A DNA stretch of 36,184 nucleotides from Candidatus Omnitrophota bacterium (lineage in GTDB: Bacteria; Omnitrophota; Omnitrophia; Omnitrophales; Danuiimicrobiaceae). Positions 6,638-16,794 of the stretch are shown here, piece after piece (positions within the stretch are counted from its first letter, which is position 1; each line of letters starts with the position of its first letter). A program made the position numbers and the translations under genes. The stretch covers positions 1-36,184 of the forward strand of contig JAHFHD010000006.1 in the NCBI GenBank assembly GCA_023247075.1, written 5' to 3'. Under the pieces are notes generated by a model. That model was not told where the DNA came from and searched no databases. It saw only the letters and a program-made list of their open reading frames with translations.

Positions 6638-8386
6638 ATGGAAATCTTAAGAGGGATTCCAGTTTCACCTGGCGTTGCGATTGGACGAGCATTTGTGCTC
6701 AGGAGTGAGGACTTTTTTTCAGCAGCCAGAACAGAGATTACGCCAGATGATGTGCCGCGTGAAATTTTAAGGTTTGAGGAAGCGCTTACACGCACTCGCT
6801 CTGACCTCATGAAGGTCAGGCGGAAAATTGCGCAGGAGCTGAGTCACGAACATTCTGAGATTTTTAACGCGCACCTTTTGATTTTGGAAGATCGAACGCT
6901 GATTGAAGACGTTCTTTCTCAAATTAAAGGAGAAAAAGTTTCCGCGGAATTCGCTTTTACGACAGTAATCAAACGCTATTTTGAAGCATTTCAGCATGTA
7001 GACGACGAATACTTAAGAGAACGTCTTGCTGACATTAAGGACGTAGGGAAGCGCATCATCTTGAATCTTCTGGGAAAAAAACATCAGTCGCTTGAGCATT
7101 TGAGTGAGGATGTTATTTTAATTTCAAATGATTTGTCACCTTCCGAAACAGCCTCAATGGACCGGACGCATGTGATTGCGTTTGGAACGGACATCGGCGG
7201 ACCAACTTCCCATACAGCAATTATGGCTCGTTCACTTGAAATTCCTGCTGTGGTGGGGCTCGACCGCATCAGCACAATGGTTGTGACGGGCAAACACATC
7301 ATCATTGATGGAAACCGCGGAATTGCAATTGTCGACCCCGATCAATCAACCATTGAGCGCTATGAACAGGAGGAAAAACGTTTCGCGCAATTTGTCATTC
7401 AACTTGACGCGATTAAATTATTGCCGGCTGAAACACTGGACGGTCATCGAGTAGAGCTTCTCGCCAACATTGAATTTCCGGCAGAAATTCCTTCTATTTT
7501 GTCACATGGGGCCGAAGGGATTGGGCTCTACCGCACAGAATACTTCTACATGAATCGGGTCGATTTACCGACTGAGGATGAGCAATTTGTTGCTTACCGG
7601 GAAGTGGCAGAGCGTTTGAATCCGCGGCCTGTGATTATTCGTACTTTAGATCTCGGTGGGGACAAATACTTGTCGTCTCTTGATCTTCCGAAGGAGATGA
7701 ATCCATTTATGGGTTGGCGTGCGATTCGATTTTGTCTGGCCAGGCCGGAAATTTTTAAGGCTCAGTTGCGTGCCGCTTTACGTGCAAGCGTCTTTGGGAA
7801 ACTCAAACTGATGTACCCGATGATTTCAAACGTGACGGAAGTAAGAGATGCAAATCGATTGCTCAGTGAGGTCAAAGAAGAACTTAAAGCAGCCCGTGTT
7901 GCATTTGATGAAAAAATGCAGGTCGGGGCCATGATTGAAATTCCATCTGCTGCTTTGATTACAGACGTTCTGGCGGATGAAGTGGATTTTTTTTCAATCG
8001 GCACCAATGACTTAATTCAGTATTCGCTTGCGGTTGACCGTGTCAATGCGAAAATTGCTTATTTGTATGAACCGACACATCCTGCCATTCTCAAGTTGAT
8101 TCAATTAACGGTGCAAAACGCAAAAAGGAAAAAAGTTTGGGTGAGTGTTTGCGGCGAAATGAGCAGTGACCCCGCCATGGCTATTCTTTTGGTGGGTTTT
8201 GGGATTGATCAATTGAGCATGGGGCCATTTGCACTGCCCAAGGTAAAAAAGGCAATTCGCTCCGTCACCTTAAAACAAGCAAAGGATCTTGCGGTGCGCG
8301 CGCTTCAGTTTACTACTGGTGAAGAGATTAAGAAGTTTTTAGAAGCTAAGGTTAAGTTACTTGCTCCAGATCTTTTTCAAGATTAA
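6638..8386 (+). CDS. ptsI: PTS Enzyme I (phosphoenolpyruvate-protein phosphotransferase)
   Basis: Takes phosphate from PEP on a histidine and passes it to HPr. 582 residues, normal length. The swivelling domain carries the active-site His192 in GGPTSHTAIMARSLEIPAVVG. The PEP-binding TIM barrel shows GIGLYRTEYFYM, RTLDLGGDKY, FFSIGTNDLIQYSLAVDR and the catalytic-cysteine region VSVCGEMSSDP. The N-terminus (LRGIPVSPGVAIGRAFV) is typical of canonical EI, with no GAF domain, so it is not the nitrogen paralogue PtsP. It ends the PTS cluster; the isomerase gene begins 45 bases later. Confidence 0.98.
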   Translation: MEILRGIPVSPGVAIGRAFVLRSEDFFSAARTEITPDDVPREILRFEEALTRTRSDLMKVRRKIAQELSHEHSEIFNAHLLILEDRTLIEDVLSQIKGEKVSAEFAFTTVIKRYFEAFQHVDDEYLRERLADIKDVGKRIILNLLGKKHQSLEHLSEDVILISNDLSPSETASMDRTHVIAFGTDIGGPTSHTAIMARSLEIPAVVGLDRISTMVVTGKHIIIDGNRGIAIVDPDQSTIERYEQEEKRFAQFVIQLDAIKLLPAETLDGHRVELLANIEFPAEIPSILSHGAEGIGLYRTEYFYMNRVDLPTEDEQFVAYREVAERLNPRPVIIRTLDLGGDKYLSSLDLPKEMNPFMGWRAIRFCLARPEIFKAQLRAALRASVFGKLKLMYPMISNVTEVRDANRLLSEVKEELKAARVAFDEKMQVGAMIEIPSAALITDVLADEVDFFSIGTNDLIQYSLAVDRVNAKIAYLYEPTHPAILKLIQLTVQNAKRKKVWVSVCGEMSSDPAMAILLVGFGIDQLSMGPFALPKVKKAIRSVTLKQAKDLAVRALQFTTGEEIKKFLEAKVKLLAPDLFQD

Positions 8387-8431
8387 ATAGAAAAATGTTT
8401 CACAACAAATGACAGGGGGGATTTGCATTAC

Positions 8432-9517
8432 ATGGAAAAGTTAGATCAATTGGCACAAATTCAAAAAATTGACCAGCAAAATATGCTCGGACTGATTGCC
8501 GGGTTTTCAAAACAAATCAGTCATGCGTGCGAAATTGGTGAGAAAGTGGTGCTGGACACTACTTTTGGGCGTGGAATTTCCAACATCGTTTTTTCTGGCT
8601 TGGGCGGTTCTGCCATTGGCGCAGATGTGATTAAATCTTTTCTTCAATATCAAAGCAAAGTTCCTATTCTGGTTAATCGCCATTACCAGTTACCAGAGTT
8701 TGTTGGAAAAGAGACACTGCTTGTCATTTCCAGCTATTCAGGGGACACCGAAGAGACACTTAGTTCATTACGTGATGCGCTCAAACGAGGTGCGCGGATT
8801 CTTGCAATTTCATCGGGAGGGAAGTTGCGTGAGCTTGCTCGCGAACACGGGTTCCCGTTTATTGAAATTCCAAAGAGTTTTCCTCCGCGCGCGGCGCTTG
8901 GTTATTCTGTCATTCCTCTTCTTTTAGTTCTGTCAAAGCTTGGTCTAGCTGGAGATTTTCATAGGAATGAAATTTCAGAAGTTGAGGGATTGCTTGAACA
9001 TCTTTGCACATCTCAATTTGGGGTCGAGGTACCCACGCGTGAGAATCAAGCGAAACAATTTGCAAGTTATTGTTACAATCGCTACCCCATTATTTATTCA
9101 GGCACAGACTTCTTTGATGTGGTGGCTCTCAGATGGCGTGGTCAGATTGAAGAAAATGCCAAAGCACTTGCTTCGCACCATACTCTTCCTGAGATGAATC
9201 ACAATGAGTTAGTTGGGTGGAAGTACCCAGTTCAATTTTTAAAGAACACAATCGTGTTCATCTTAAGAGATGAAAGCGACCACCAGAGAGTCCAAATGCG
9301 AATGGATTTGACGCGTGGAATTATTAAGCCGCTTGCAAGCGACGTCATTGACATCCATTCTCAAGGTAAAAGTTTGATTGCCCGCATCTTTTCATTAATT
9401 TATTTGGGCGACTGGATTAGTTTCTATTTGGCGATTTTAAATGGAATTAATCCAACGCCAGTCGAGGTCATTCAATTTTTAAAATCAGAACTGGCCAAAG
9501 AACAGGTCGCTCTTTAA
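8432..9517 (+). CDS. Bifunctional phosphoglucose/phosphomannose isomerase
   Basis: Predicted to interconvert glucose 6-P, fructose 6-P and mannose 6-P. 361 residues with a double SIS fold, much shorter than the classical ~550-residue PGI and typical of the archaeal/bacterial PGI-PMI family. Motifs: FSGLGGSAIGADV (residues 54-66) and SSYSGDTEETLSSL (100-113) of the first SIS domain, and the catalytic region around RGQIEENAKA and EMNHNELVGW (Glu240/241, His257). I chose ATG 8432; a TTG at 8423 sits only 2 bases after the G-run at 8415-8420, while ATG is 11 bases away. It is followed after 3 bases by a sugar nucleotidyltransferase gene, suggesting joint work in making activated hexoses. Confidence 0.92.
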   Translation: MEKLDQLAQIQKIDQQNMLGLIAGFSKQISHACEIGEKVVLDTTFGRGISNIVFSGLGGSAIGADVIKSFLQYQSKVPILVNRHYQLPEFVGKETLLVISSYSGDTEETLSSLRDALKRGARILAISSGGKLRELAREHGFPFIEIPKSFPPRAALGYSVIPLLLVLSKLGLAGDFHRNEISEVEGLLEHLCTSQFGVEVPTRENQAKQFASYCYNRYPIIYSGTDFFDVVALRWRGQIEENAKALASHHTLPEMNHNELVGWKYPVQFLKNTIVFILRDESDHQRVQMRMDLTRGIIKPLASDVIDIHSQGKSLIARIFSLIYLGDWISFYLAILNGINPTPVEVIQFLKSELAKEQVAL

Positions 9518-9520
9518 CCG

Positions 9521-10276
9521 ATGAAAGCAGTTTTCCTTTGCGCTGGCTACGGAACCCGCCTGTACCCGTTGACCATTGACCGGCCAAAAGCACTTCTTGA
9601 GATTGCCGGTGCCCCACTTTTAAATCATTTGATTGCGAAATTAAAAATGATTCGGGGACTAAATGAGATTATTTTGGTCTCCAATTCAAAGTTCTACCAG
9701 TCGTTTTGTGATTGGAAACAGTCTCTTTCAGTTTCTGCCCAAGTTCATGTGATTGATGACGGCACAACGAGCAATGAAAACCGGCTGGGGGCCATTCGCG
9801 ACTTAAAGTTGGCGCTTGATGAGCGGCGCGTTAAGGATGATGTCCTCGTTCTTGCAAGTGATAATTTGTTTGACGCCGACATTACTTCTTTTGTATCTTA
9901 CGCAGAACAGAAAAATGCGCCTGCGGCTGTTGGTGTGTTTGATGTCCTTGATTTATTAATGGCGTCAAAGTATGGAATTGTCAAGACAGATGCAGCAGGG
10001 CAAGTAACGGATTTTTTTGAGAAACCAAAAGATCCGCCTTCAACCCTCGCTTCTATGGGTATTTATTACCTCAAGGCAAATACATTGCCATTTATTGCGG
10101 AATATCTTGCGGAAAATAAAAATCCAGATGCGCCGGGGTATTACATGGATTGGCTTTCCAAGAAAACGCGTCTTTACGCGTTCCGATTTTTGGGGAAGTG
10201 GTTTGACATCGGTGATGTGAAGTCTTATGAAGCGGCTAACACTTATTTTAAACAAATTGCACCGCATTCAAATTGA
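9521..10276 (+). CDS. Sugar-1-phosphate nucleotidyltransferase family protein
   Basis: 251-residue Rossmann-like nucleotidyltransferase. It begins with the NTP-binding signature FLCAGYGTRLYPLT, followed by RPKALLEIAG, and has the metal-site region LASDNLFDADI and the C-terminal FLGKWFDIGDVKSYEAA typical of glucose-1-phosphate thymidylyl/uridylyl and mannose-1-phosphate guanylyl relatives. It lacks the left-handed beta-helix acyltransferase tail of GlmU. Three bases separate it from the PGI/PMI gene, so mannose 1-P or glucose 1-P is a sensible substrate, but neither base nor sugar specificity can be decided from sequence alone. Confidence 0.85.
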   Translation: MKAVFLCAGYGTRLYPLTIDRPKALLEIAGAPLLNHLIAKLKMIRGLNEIILVSNSKFYQSFCDWKQSLSVSAQVHVIDDGTTSNENRLGAIRDLKLALDERRVKDDVLVLASDNLFDADITSFVSYAEQKNAPAAVGVFDVLDLLMASKYGIVKTDAAGQVTDFFEKPKDPPSTLASMGIYYLKANTLPFIAEYLAENKNPDAPGYYMDWLSKKTRLYAFRFLGKWFDIGDVKSYEAANTYFKQIAPHSN

Positions 10277-10354
10277 GGCCAATAGAATTTTTGCGTCGAA
10301 CATAATTGGTGAAACGTTCATCCTAAATTCATGAAGAAACGGAGAAAAAAAACT

Positions 10355-11521
10355 ATGAGCATAAAAACAGAAAAGCATTTATTCACTTCAGAATCTGTGA
10401 GCGAGGGCCATCCGGACAAGGTGTGCGACCAGGTGTCAGATGCCATATTAGATGAATACTTAGCGCAAGATCCTTTTGCGCGGGTGGCGTGCGAAGCGCT
10501 TGTCGCGAGAAATCAGTTAATTGTCGCTGGTGAAATTACAGCAAATGCAAAGGTGGATGTTTCAAAAACGGTTCGCTCTGTTATTCAGGAAATTGGCTAT
10601 GACCGGCCTGAACTTGGTTTTGATTTTAGCTCATGCAACATTGTGACTTATCTCCATCAGCAATCTCCTGACATTGCGCTTGGTGTGGACCGCGGGGGAG
10701 CGGGTGACCAGGGAATGATGTTTGGCTATGCAACTAGTGAGACGCCTGAATTTATGCCGCTTCCGATTATGCTTGCGCATCAGCTGGTTTATGAGCTTGC
10801 TCAAATTCGCAAACGCAAAGAGTTAAAATATTTGCGTCCGGATGCCAAAAGTCAGGTGACGGTGGAATATGATGGAGGCAAACCGGTTCGCGTTGCCGCG
10901 GTTGTGGTGAGCACACAGCATGATGGTGATGTGTCGCTAGAAACAATTGAGCGTGATATACGCGAGATTTTAATTCCCCGAATCATTCCTGGAGAATATT
11001 TGAGCGAAGCCACTCAAATTTTTGTGAATCCAACCGGCCGATTTGAAGTGGGCGGCCCTGTGGGCGACACAGGGTTGACAGGCCGCAAAATCATTGTCGA
11101 TACCTATGGCGGCGCCAGCGCGCACGGCGGCGGTGCTTTTAGCGGAAAAGACCCATCAAAGGTAGACCGCTCTGCCTCTTATTTTGCGCGTTATGCAGCT
11201 AAAAATGTGGTAGCTGCCGGACTTGCGTCCCGATGCGAAATCCAAGTGGCGTACGCAATTGGTGTTCGAGAACCTGTTTCAATTATGGTGAATACATTTG
11301 GGACGGGAATTGTCTCAGATGAACAAATCGTAAATGCCTTAAGGCAGACCCTAGATTTTACGCCGCTTGGAATTATTGAGCGGCTTCAACTTAGGCGTCC
11401 TATTTTTAGAAAAACCGCAGCGTATGGACATTTTGGACGAACGGACAAGGATTTTACTTGGGAAAAAACAGATGCAGCTGAAACGCTTAAAGCGGCACTC
11501 TTAAAAACTGCCACTGCATAA
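10355..11521 (+). CDS. metK: S-adenosylmethionine synthetase
   Basis: Makes SAM from methionine and ATP. 388 residues. The N-terminal ATP/methionine site reads [20 protein letters not shown], the [12 protein letters not shown] hexapeptide motif is present, and the P-loop-like [16 protein letters not shown] lies at the expected C-terminal position. I prefer ATG 10355 over the upstream in-frame ATG 10331: GGAGA at 10341-10345 lies 9 bases before it, and the product then begins as family members do. The extra 8 residues from 10331 would be a Lys/Arg-rich tail. No SAM riboswitch pattern was recognised in the 78 bases upstream. It is separated from ahcY by a MITE. Confidence 0.97.
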   Translation: MSIKTEKHLFTSESVSEGHPDKVCDQVSDAILDEYLAQDPFARVACEALVARNQLIVAGEITANAKVDVSKTVRSVIQEIGYDRPELGFDFSSCNIVTYLHQQSPDIALGVDRGGAGDQGMMFGYATSETPEFMPLPIMLAHQLVYELAQIRKRKELKYLRPDAKSQVTVEYDGGKPVRVAAVVVSTQHDGDVSLETIERDIREILIPRIIPGEYLSEATQIFVNPTGRFEVGGPVGDTGLTGRKIIVDTYGGASAHGGGAFSGKDPSKVDRSASYFARYAAKNVVAAGLASRCEIQVAYAIGVREPVSIMVNTFGTGIVSDEQIVNALRQTLDFTPLGIIERLQLRRPIFRKTAAYGHFGRTDKDFTWEKTDAAETLKAALLKTATA

Positions 11522-11535
11522 CTTGTACTTAGTTA

Positions 11536-11613
11536 CTCGAGTTTGGCACTTTTCTTTTCCCCTCGCCCCCAATGGGGGAGAGGGGGTTAATTTAAAAAAG
11601 TGCCAAACTCGAG
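11536..11613. mobile_element. 78-bp palindromic MITE flanked by an 8-bp target duplication (copy 1)
   Basis: Terminal arms CTCGAGTTTGGCACTTTT (11536-11553) and AAAAGTGCCAAACTCGAG (11596-11613) are perfect inverted repeats of 18 bp. The inner part continues the palindrome, with C-rich 11559-11570 pairing with G-rich 11574-11585 around an AAT loop, so the whole element can fold into one long hairpin. The octamer CTTAGTTA occurs immediately outside both ends (11528-11535 and 11614-11621), as expected for a transposase-made target-site duplication. It codes for nothing and must move in trans. It sits between metK and ahcY, where the hairpin could also affect read-through. A second, degenerate copy lies at 17242-17304. 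Confidence 0.85.
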
Positions 11614-11654
11614 CTTAGTTAGACAAATTAATTAATCGTCGGTAAGACCTTTAA

Positions 11655-12950
<1,296 letters not shown>

Positions 12951-12968
12951 CAATTCACTTACCTAATT

Positions 12969-13009
12969 GAATGGGCCGGGACATTTTTCCGGCCTGTTCA
13001 ATTTTTTTT
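12969..13009 (+). terminator. Rho-independent terminator after ahcY
   Basis: An 11-bp stem (GAATGGGCCGG at 12969-12979 with CCGGCCTGTTC at 12989-12999, including two G-T pairs) closes a 9-base loop and is followed by AA and eight T residues (13002-13009). It begins 18 bases after the ahcY stop and is the clearest intrinsic terminator in the window, marking the end of the long upstream run of genes. Confidence 0.9.
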
Positions 13010-13102
13010 GCCAGCCTTAAGTTTCAAGCATTTCCTCTCTTTCTCCACTAAGCAATATCTCGAATCTTCATATTAATTTATTTTAGTAAGCCTTCGCTTT
13101 TC

Positions 13103-13132
13103 TTGACAGGCTTTCCTCGTTCCAGGCATATT
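13103..13132 (+). promoter_or_regulatory. Predicted sigma-70-type promoter ahead of the signalling block
   Basis: Perfect -35 TTGACA at 13103-13108, an 18-base spacer, and CATATT at 13127-13132 as a weak -10. Transcription would start near 13139, immediately before the palindrome CTTAGCTAAG (13142-13151), a possible operator. It lies in the 269-base gap between ahcY and the HTH gene; apart from this and the terminator I see nothing else in that gap. Confidence 0.55.
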
Positions 13133-13219
13133 TTAATCAACCTTAGCTAAGTCATGCATCTATTGGCTTGTGCTGTCAAAAACTAAATTAACCATCCAGT
13201 AAAAAAGGTACTTAAAGTA

Positions 13220-13402
13220 ATGCCGGACAAATCATTTCTCACAATTGAAGATGTAGCTGCGCGATTTGGAATCAACTCGTCAACCGTCTACCGGCTTGCC
13301 CAGCAGGGAAAAATTCCAGCTTTTAAAATTGGTTCTCAATGGCGTTTTAGTAAAGAGTTACTCGACAAATGGGTCATGAACCGCGTGAATTTGGAGTCAT
13401 AA
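13220..13402 (+). CDS. Small helix-turn-helix protein, excisionase/MerR-like family
   Basis: 60-residue protein that is essentially one winged-helix DNA-binding domain: FLTIEDVAARFGINSSTVYRL forms the helix-turn-helix and IPAFKIGSQWRFSKELLDKW the wing and last helix, the standard layout of excisionase-family HTH-17 proteins. No integrase or phage gene is nearby, so it is more likely a local regulator than a true excisionase. AAAGG at 13204-13208 is a distant ribosome site. It is first in a run of genes whose second member starts 7 bases after its stop, so it may regulate the exported protein and sensor kinase that follow. Confidence 0.85.
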   Translation: MPDKSFLTIEDVAARFGINSSTVYRLAQQGKIPAFKIGSQWRFSKELLDKWVMNRVNLES

Positions 13403-13409
13403 GATCAAG

Positions 13410-14453
13410 ATGAAATCAATCAAACGGCATATTATTTATTTTTGGGTCCCGACAATTATTTTGGCTGGATTTTTTCACTCGCACCTTGTTTTTGCAGAAG
13501 TGGGACCTGTTTCCAAAAACGCTGTCGCAAGCGACGTGAAAATTACCCGAGAAGAAATCACTTCTGCTGACGTATTTCAAAGAGCTCAAGTATTTCAAAA
13601 TGAACTTAAACTTATTTGCTACGAACTCGGGGTGTCTCAAGCTGAAGCCATGTCGCTTCAAGTGTCAAATGCCGAGATGCGAGATGTTTATTACCAGGCC
13701 ATTCAACTTTTTGAGCGCTCAAGAGAGTTGTCGATTGAGTATCAAGGATATCCAAGTACAGACGAAAGCTCTCTCTTTTTGAATGACCCACAGGCATTTG
13801 ACGTTTGGACGGTGATGGGCAGTGCGCTTGAGTATTTGAATGGAATTAAGAAAAAACTGGGTACTTTAAATCAAGAGGGTGATGGACTCCCTCGTGACAA
13901 TTCAAATCAGCCGAATTTGAACAATCTTTTGACCATGATGATTCAATTAAATCATGAGATGGACGCAGCTTCGCCTCAAGGTGTTTCTCTAAGTGATGGG
14001 TATCAAGGCATTACGTTTGCTATTGGATATTCAGCGAGGCTGCTGAGCGTGTTTCCAGATGCCAAGAGAATTCCAGATGCACCTCCGATTGAACATGGCA
14101 AGCGCTTGATTGATGTTAAGGAAAGACTGATTCAATGTGATCATTTCATTCGAGAAATTGCCCGCGTTTCTCAAGTGCCTCTTCTTTCGGTGGAGCAGAA
14201 GAATGATGTTAAAAGTCATGTGACTTCAAGCGATATTTATGATTTTTCGTTTTTACTGGTCGCTAAACTTTCAGCATTACACAATCGATTGAAGGATTCA
14301 CAAGCGCTTCCCGAAGCTTATTTTTCTGGACAAAAAATTCCTGCGCAATTGCATCAGCGCGCGGGCATTCTTGAAGATCAATTGTCTCAGCTGGTTCAAT
14401 TTGTCAAAGCGAATCCGAAGTGGCTTGAAACAACCGAGATGAGCCATGAGTAA
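13410..14453 (+). CDS. Exported protein of unknown function preceding a histidine kinase
   Basis: 347 residues. The N-terminus has a lysine/arginine-containing start, a hydrophobic core (about residues 9-22) and a likely signal-peptidase site after LVFA (residue 29), so the mature protein should be periplasmic. The remainder is mostly predicted alpha-helical and soluble, with no cysteine pair or catalytic motif I can name. Its gene overlaps the downstream sensor kinase by 8 bases, and the kinase has a large periplasmic loop, so it may be a ligand-binding or regulatory partner of that sensor (inference). I do not recognise the family. Confidence 0.8.
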   Translation: MKSIKRHIIYFWVPTIILAGFFHSHLVFAEVGPVSKNAVASDVKITREEITSADVFQRAQVFQNELKLICYELGVSQAEAMSLQVSNAEMRDVYYQAIQLFERSRELSIEYQGYPSTDESSLFLNDPQAFDVWTVMGSALEYLNGIKKKLGTLNQEGDGLPRDNSNQPNLNNLLTMMIQLNHEMDAASPQGVSLSDGYQGITFAIGYSARLLSVFPDAKRIPDAPPIEHGKRLIDVKERLIQCDHFIREIARVSQVPLLSVEQKNDVKSHVTSSDIYDFSFLLVAKLSALHNRLKDSQALPEAYFSGQKIPAQLHQRAGILEDQLSQLVQFVKANPKWLETTEMSHE

Positions 14454-16794
14454 TGCACAAACTGGAATGTTAGAAATTGCGGAAGCAATCAATCAAAAAC
14501 GAAAAGTGAATCATCGGCAGAGCCTGGGCAAAAGACTTCTTTGGTCGCATTTATTGATTGCACTAGTTGGTGTGGTGATGCTCGTTGTGGCTCTTGGATT
14601 TGCCATTTGGCTTCGAATGAGTGCTTTACACCTCGTGGGGTTTAGGGGTCCTGCTGCAGTAGCATCATCTGCTGCACTGCAAGGAATTGAAGAGACACTC
14701 TCGGCGCTCAAAGGATGGATTTCTTTTCGTGCATCACAATATGCGTCGCAGCGAAAAAATGCGTGGCACGAAGAAATAAAACCTGCTATTCGCGAATTGG
14801 TGTCAATTAGCTCCCGGTGGACAGACCCAAAAGACCAAGCGCGTCTTGCGCGTCTTGCCGAATCACTAAGGGATTTAGAAGAATGGCAGTGGTGGGTGGA
14901 AGACGCGGCAGGGGAAGTTGGCAATGAACCAGCGCGCTTGCTTTTCTCTCGCTACTTGGAGCCGCTTTTATACAACGCTGTCAACATCAGCAAGTCGCTT
15001 ATTTCCCTCGAACTTAAAAAGCCGCAATCGAAGCAACGTTCCTTGATTTTGGGGTATCTTTCAGATTTACGCACTATTTTCTCAACCGTTCAAGACAAAT
15101 CTAATCAGTTTCTTGTGAGCGGCGACGGCAAAGATGAGGGGGAACTTCACAACAGTGTCAATTTAGCCAAGCTTCGCTTGGGCCAGTTAACTGAACGGCA
15201 ATATTTTTTGACTGAGGAACAAACGGAATTATTTGAGGCGTTGACTGAAGCTGTCAATTCATATGGAGTTTTGAGTACAAAATTGATTTCGATGCGCAGA
15301 TCCGAGCGGTGGAATTTGGCGCGATTTTGGTTCGCTCAAAAAGTTTCATCTCTTGCAGAGCAAAGCAAGCAATTTTTAAGCATGATTTCACAAATGCAGG
15401 CTGAGTTGATGACACTTGACGGCACTATGGTTTATGAAATTAGTAATGTGACCATTTTGGTTTCCCTCATTTTGATTGGCGGACTTATTCTACTTGCTTA
15501 CTCCATTGCTGCCCGCAGTTCAGTTCGGATTGTTCAGCCCATTGCTTCGCTTGTGCAGGCAACCCAACGCTTCGCCATGGGTGACTTGGATGTCAACATT
15601 CCGATTACAAGTGAGGATGAAATCGGCGAGCTTGTTGGGTCTTTTAATCGAATGAGGCGGACACTTAAAGAGCAGCGCTCCCAGCTTGAAGTTCAAAAGC
15701 GTGCACTTGATGAAATTGCCATTGTAGCGGAAACCGATGCTCAAGGCAGAATCACGTATGCCAATGACCGATTTTGCAAGGTGTCGCAATACAGTCGGGA
15801 AGAATTAATCGGCGCTACGCATCGACTTATTAATTCAGGATATCACTCAAAGGAATTTTGGAATGATTTGTGGAAAACCATCAGTTCTGGGCAATTGTGG
15901 CGAAAAGAAATTAAGAATAAGGCCAAAGATGGATCTCAGTACTGGGTCGATGGAACAATCGTCCCATTTTTAGGTGCAAGTGGAAAGCCTGAAAAATATC
16001 TTTCAATCCGTTTTGTTGTTACAGAACGTAAAGAGATTGAAGAGGCTCTGAGGCAGGCACTCTCAGAGTTGGGGCGGTCGAATAAAGAACTAGAACAATA
16101 TGCTTACGTGGCTTCTCATGATTTAAGAGAGCCGCTTCGAATGATTGCCAGTTACGCACAGCTCTTGGTCAAGCGTCATCAAACGACACTGGATGATGCT
16201 TCAAAGGAATATGTGGAAATTATTGTAGATGGGGCAAAACGGATGCAGCAACTCATTGAAGATCTTCTTTCGTACTCGCGCGTGGACACTCAAGGGAAGT
16301 CTTTTCAAGCGGTGGACGGTAATCGGGCACTTGAAACCGCACTGCAAAATTTAACGGTAGCGATTGGAGAAGCTCACGCCAACATTAAGCGTGATTCCTT
16401 GCCAACTTTTATGGGGGATGAAGGTCAGATTGTCCGTTTGTTTCAGAATCTGATTGGCAATGCTATTAAATTTCGGGGAAAGAATCAGCCGGAAATTCAA
16501 GTGACGGCTCGCCCAGAAAAAAACGGATGGCTTTTTAGTGTGCGTGACAATGGAATTGGAATTGACGCAAAATATTATGACCGGATATTCCAAATTTTCC
16601 AGCGTCTTCATACCAAAGAGGAATACTCAGGCACTGGAATTGGACTTGCTGTGTGCCGGAAAATTGCCGAGCGGCATGGCGGAAAAATTTGGGTGGAATC
16701 CGAACTGGGCGTTGGAACTACTTTTTATTTTACAGTGTTAGAAACACCATCAACTGAATTTCAATCTACTGGGCACGAGCAAAATCATGAGTGA
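14446..16794 (+). CDS. Membrane sensor histidine kinase (periplasmic loop, HAMP, PAS, HisKA, HATPase)
   Basis: 782 residues. Two membrane segments (about 33-58 and 334-355) enclose a helical periplasmic region of roughly 275 residues. HAMP follows at about 360-410, ending with DEIGELVGSFNRM, then PAS/PAC at about 422-530 with ITYANDRFCKVSQYSREELIG. The HisKA domain has phosphoacceptor His558 in YVASHDLREPLRM, the variant common in phytochrome-like kinases. The ATPase domain has the N-box LFQNLIGNAIKF, DNGIGID and GTGIGLAVCRKIAERHGG. It is complete and appears catalytically intact. It overlaps the exported-protein gene by 8 bases and the next receiver gene by 8 bases, indicating coupled translation. 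The signal sensed is unknown. Confidence 0.92.
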   Translation: MSNAQTGMLEIAEAINQKRKVNHRQSLGKRLLWSHLLIALVGVVMLVVALGFAIWLRMSALHLVGFRGPAAVASSAALQGIEETLSALKGWISFRASQYASQRKNAWHEEIKPAIRELVSISSRWTDPKDQARLARLAESLRDLEEWQWWVEDAAGEVGNEPARLLFSRYLEPLLYNAVNISKSLISLELKKPQSKQRSLILGYLSDLRTIFSTVQDKSNQFLVSGDGKDEGELHNSVNLAKLRLGQLTERQYFLTEEQTELFEALTEAVNSYGVLSTKLISMRRSERWNLARFWFAQKVSSLAEQSKQFLSMISQMQAELMTLDGTMVYEISNVTILVSLILIGGLILLAYSIAARSSVRIVQPIASLVQATQRFAMGDLDVNIPITSEDEIGELVGSFNRMRRTLKEQRSQLEVQKRALDEIAIVAETDAQGRITYANDRFCKVSQYSREELIGATHRLINSGYHSKEFWNDLWKTISSGQLWRKEIKNKAKDGSQYWVDGTIVPFLGASGKPEKYLSIRFVVTERKEIEEALRQALSELGRSNKELEQYAYVASHDLREPLRMIASYAQLLVKRHQTTLDDASKEYVEIIVDGAKRMQQLIEDLLSYSRVDTQGKSFQAVDGNRALETALQNLTVAIGEAHANIKRDSLPTFMGDEGQIVRLFQNLIGNAIKFRGKNQPEIQVTARPEKNGWLFSVRDNGIGIDAKYYDRIFQIFQRLHTKEEYSGTGIGLAVCRKIAERHGGKIWVESELGVGTTFYFTVLETPSTEFQSTGHEQNHE

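Noticed and set aside
10277-10354. SAM riboswitch upstream of metK
   Set aside because: The gap is only 54-78 bases and I see none of the conserved stems of known SAM riboswitch classes.
11559-11585. G/C-rich core of the MITE as an ordinary metK terminator
   Set aside because: It is part of a longer palindrome with a target duplication and has a second copy; any termination would be secondary.
13220-13402. Prophage or integrative element marked by an excisionase gene
   Set aside because: No integrase, attachment-site repeat, tRNA or phage genes are nearby; the HTH family is also widely used for ordinary regulators.
14511-14924. 137-codon minus-strand ORF
   Set aside because: Antisense to the sensor kinase; composition is that of a shadow frame (Ser/Ala/Arg-rich without domain signals).
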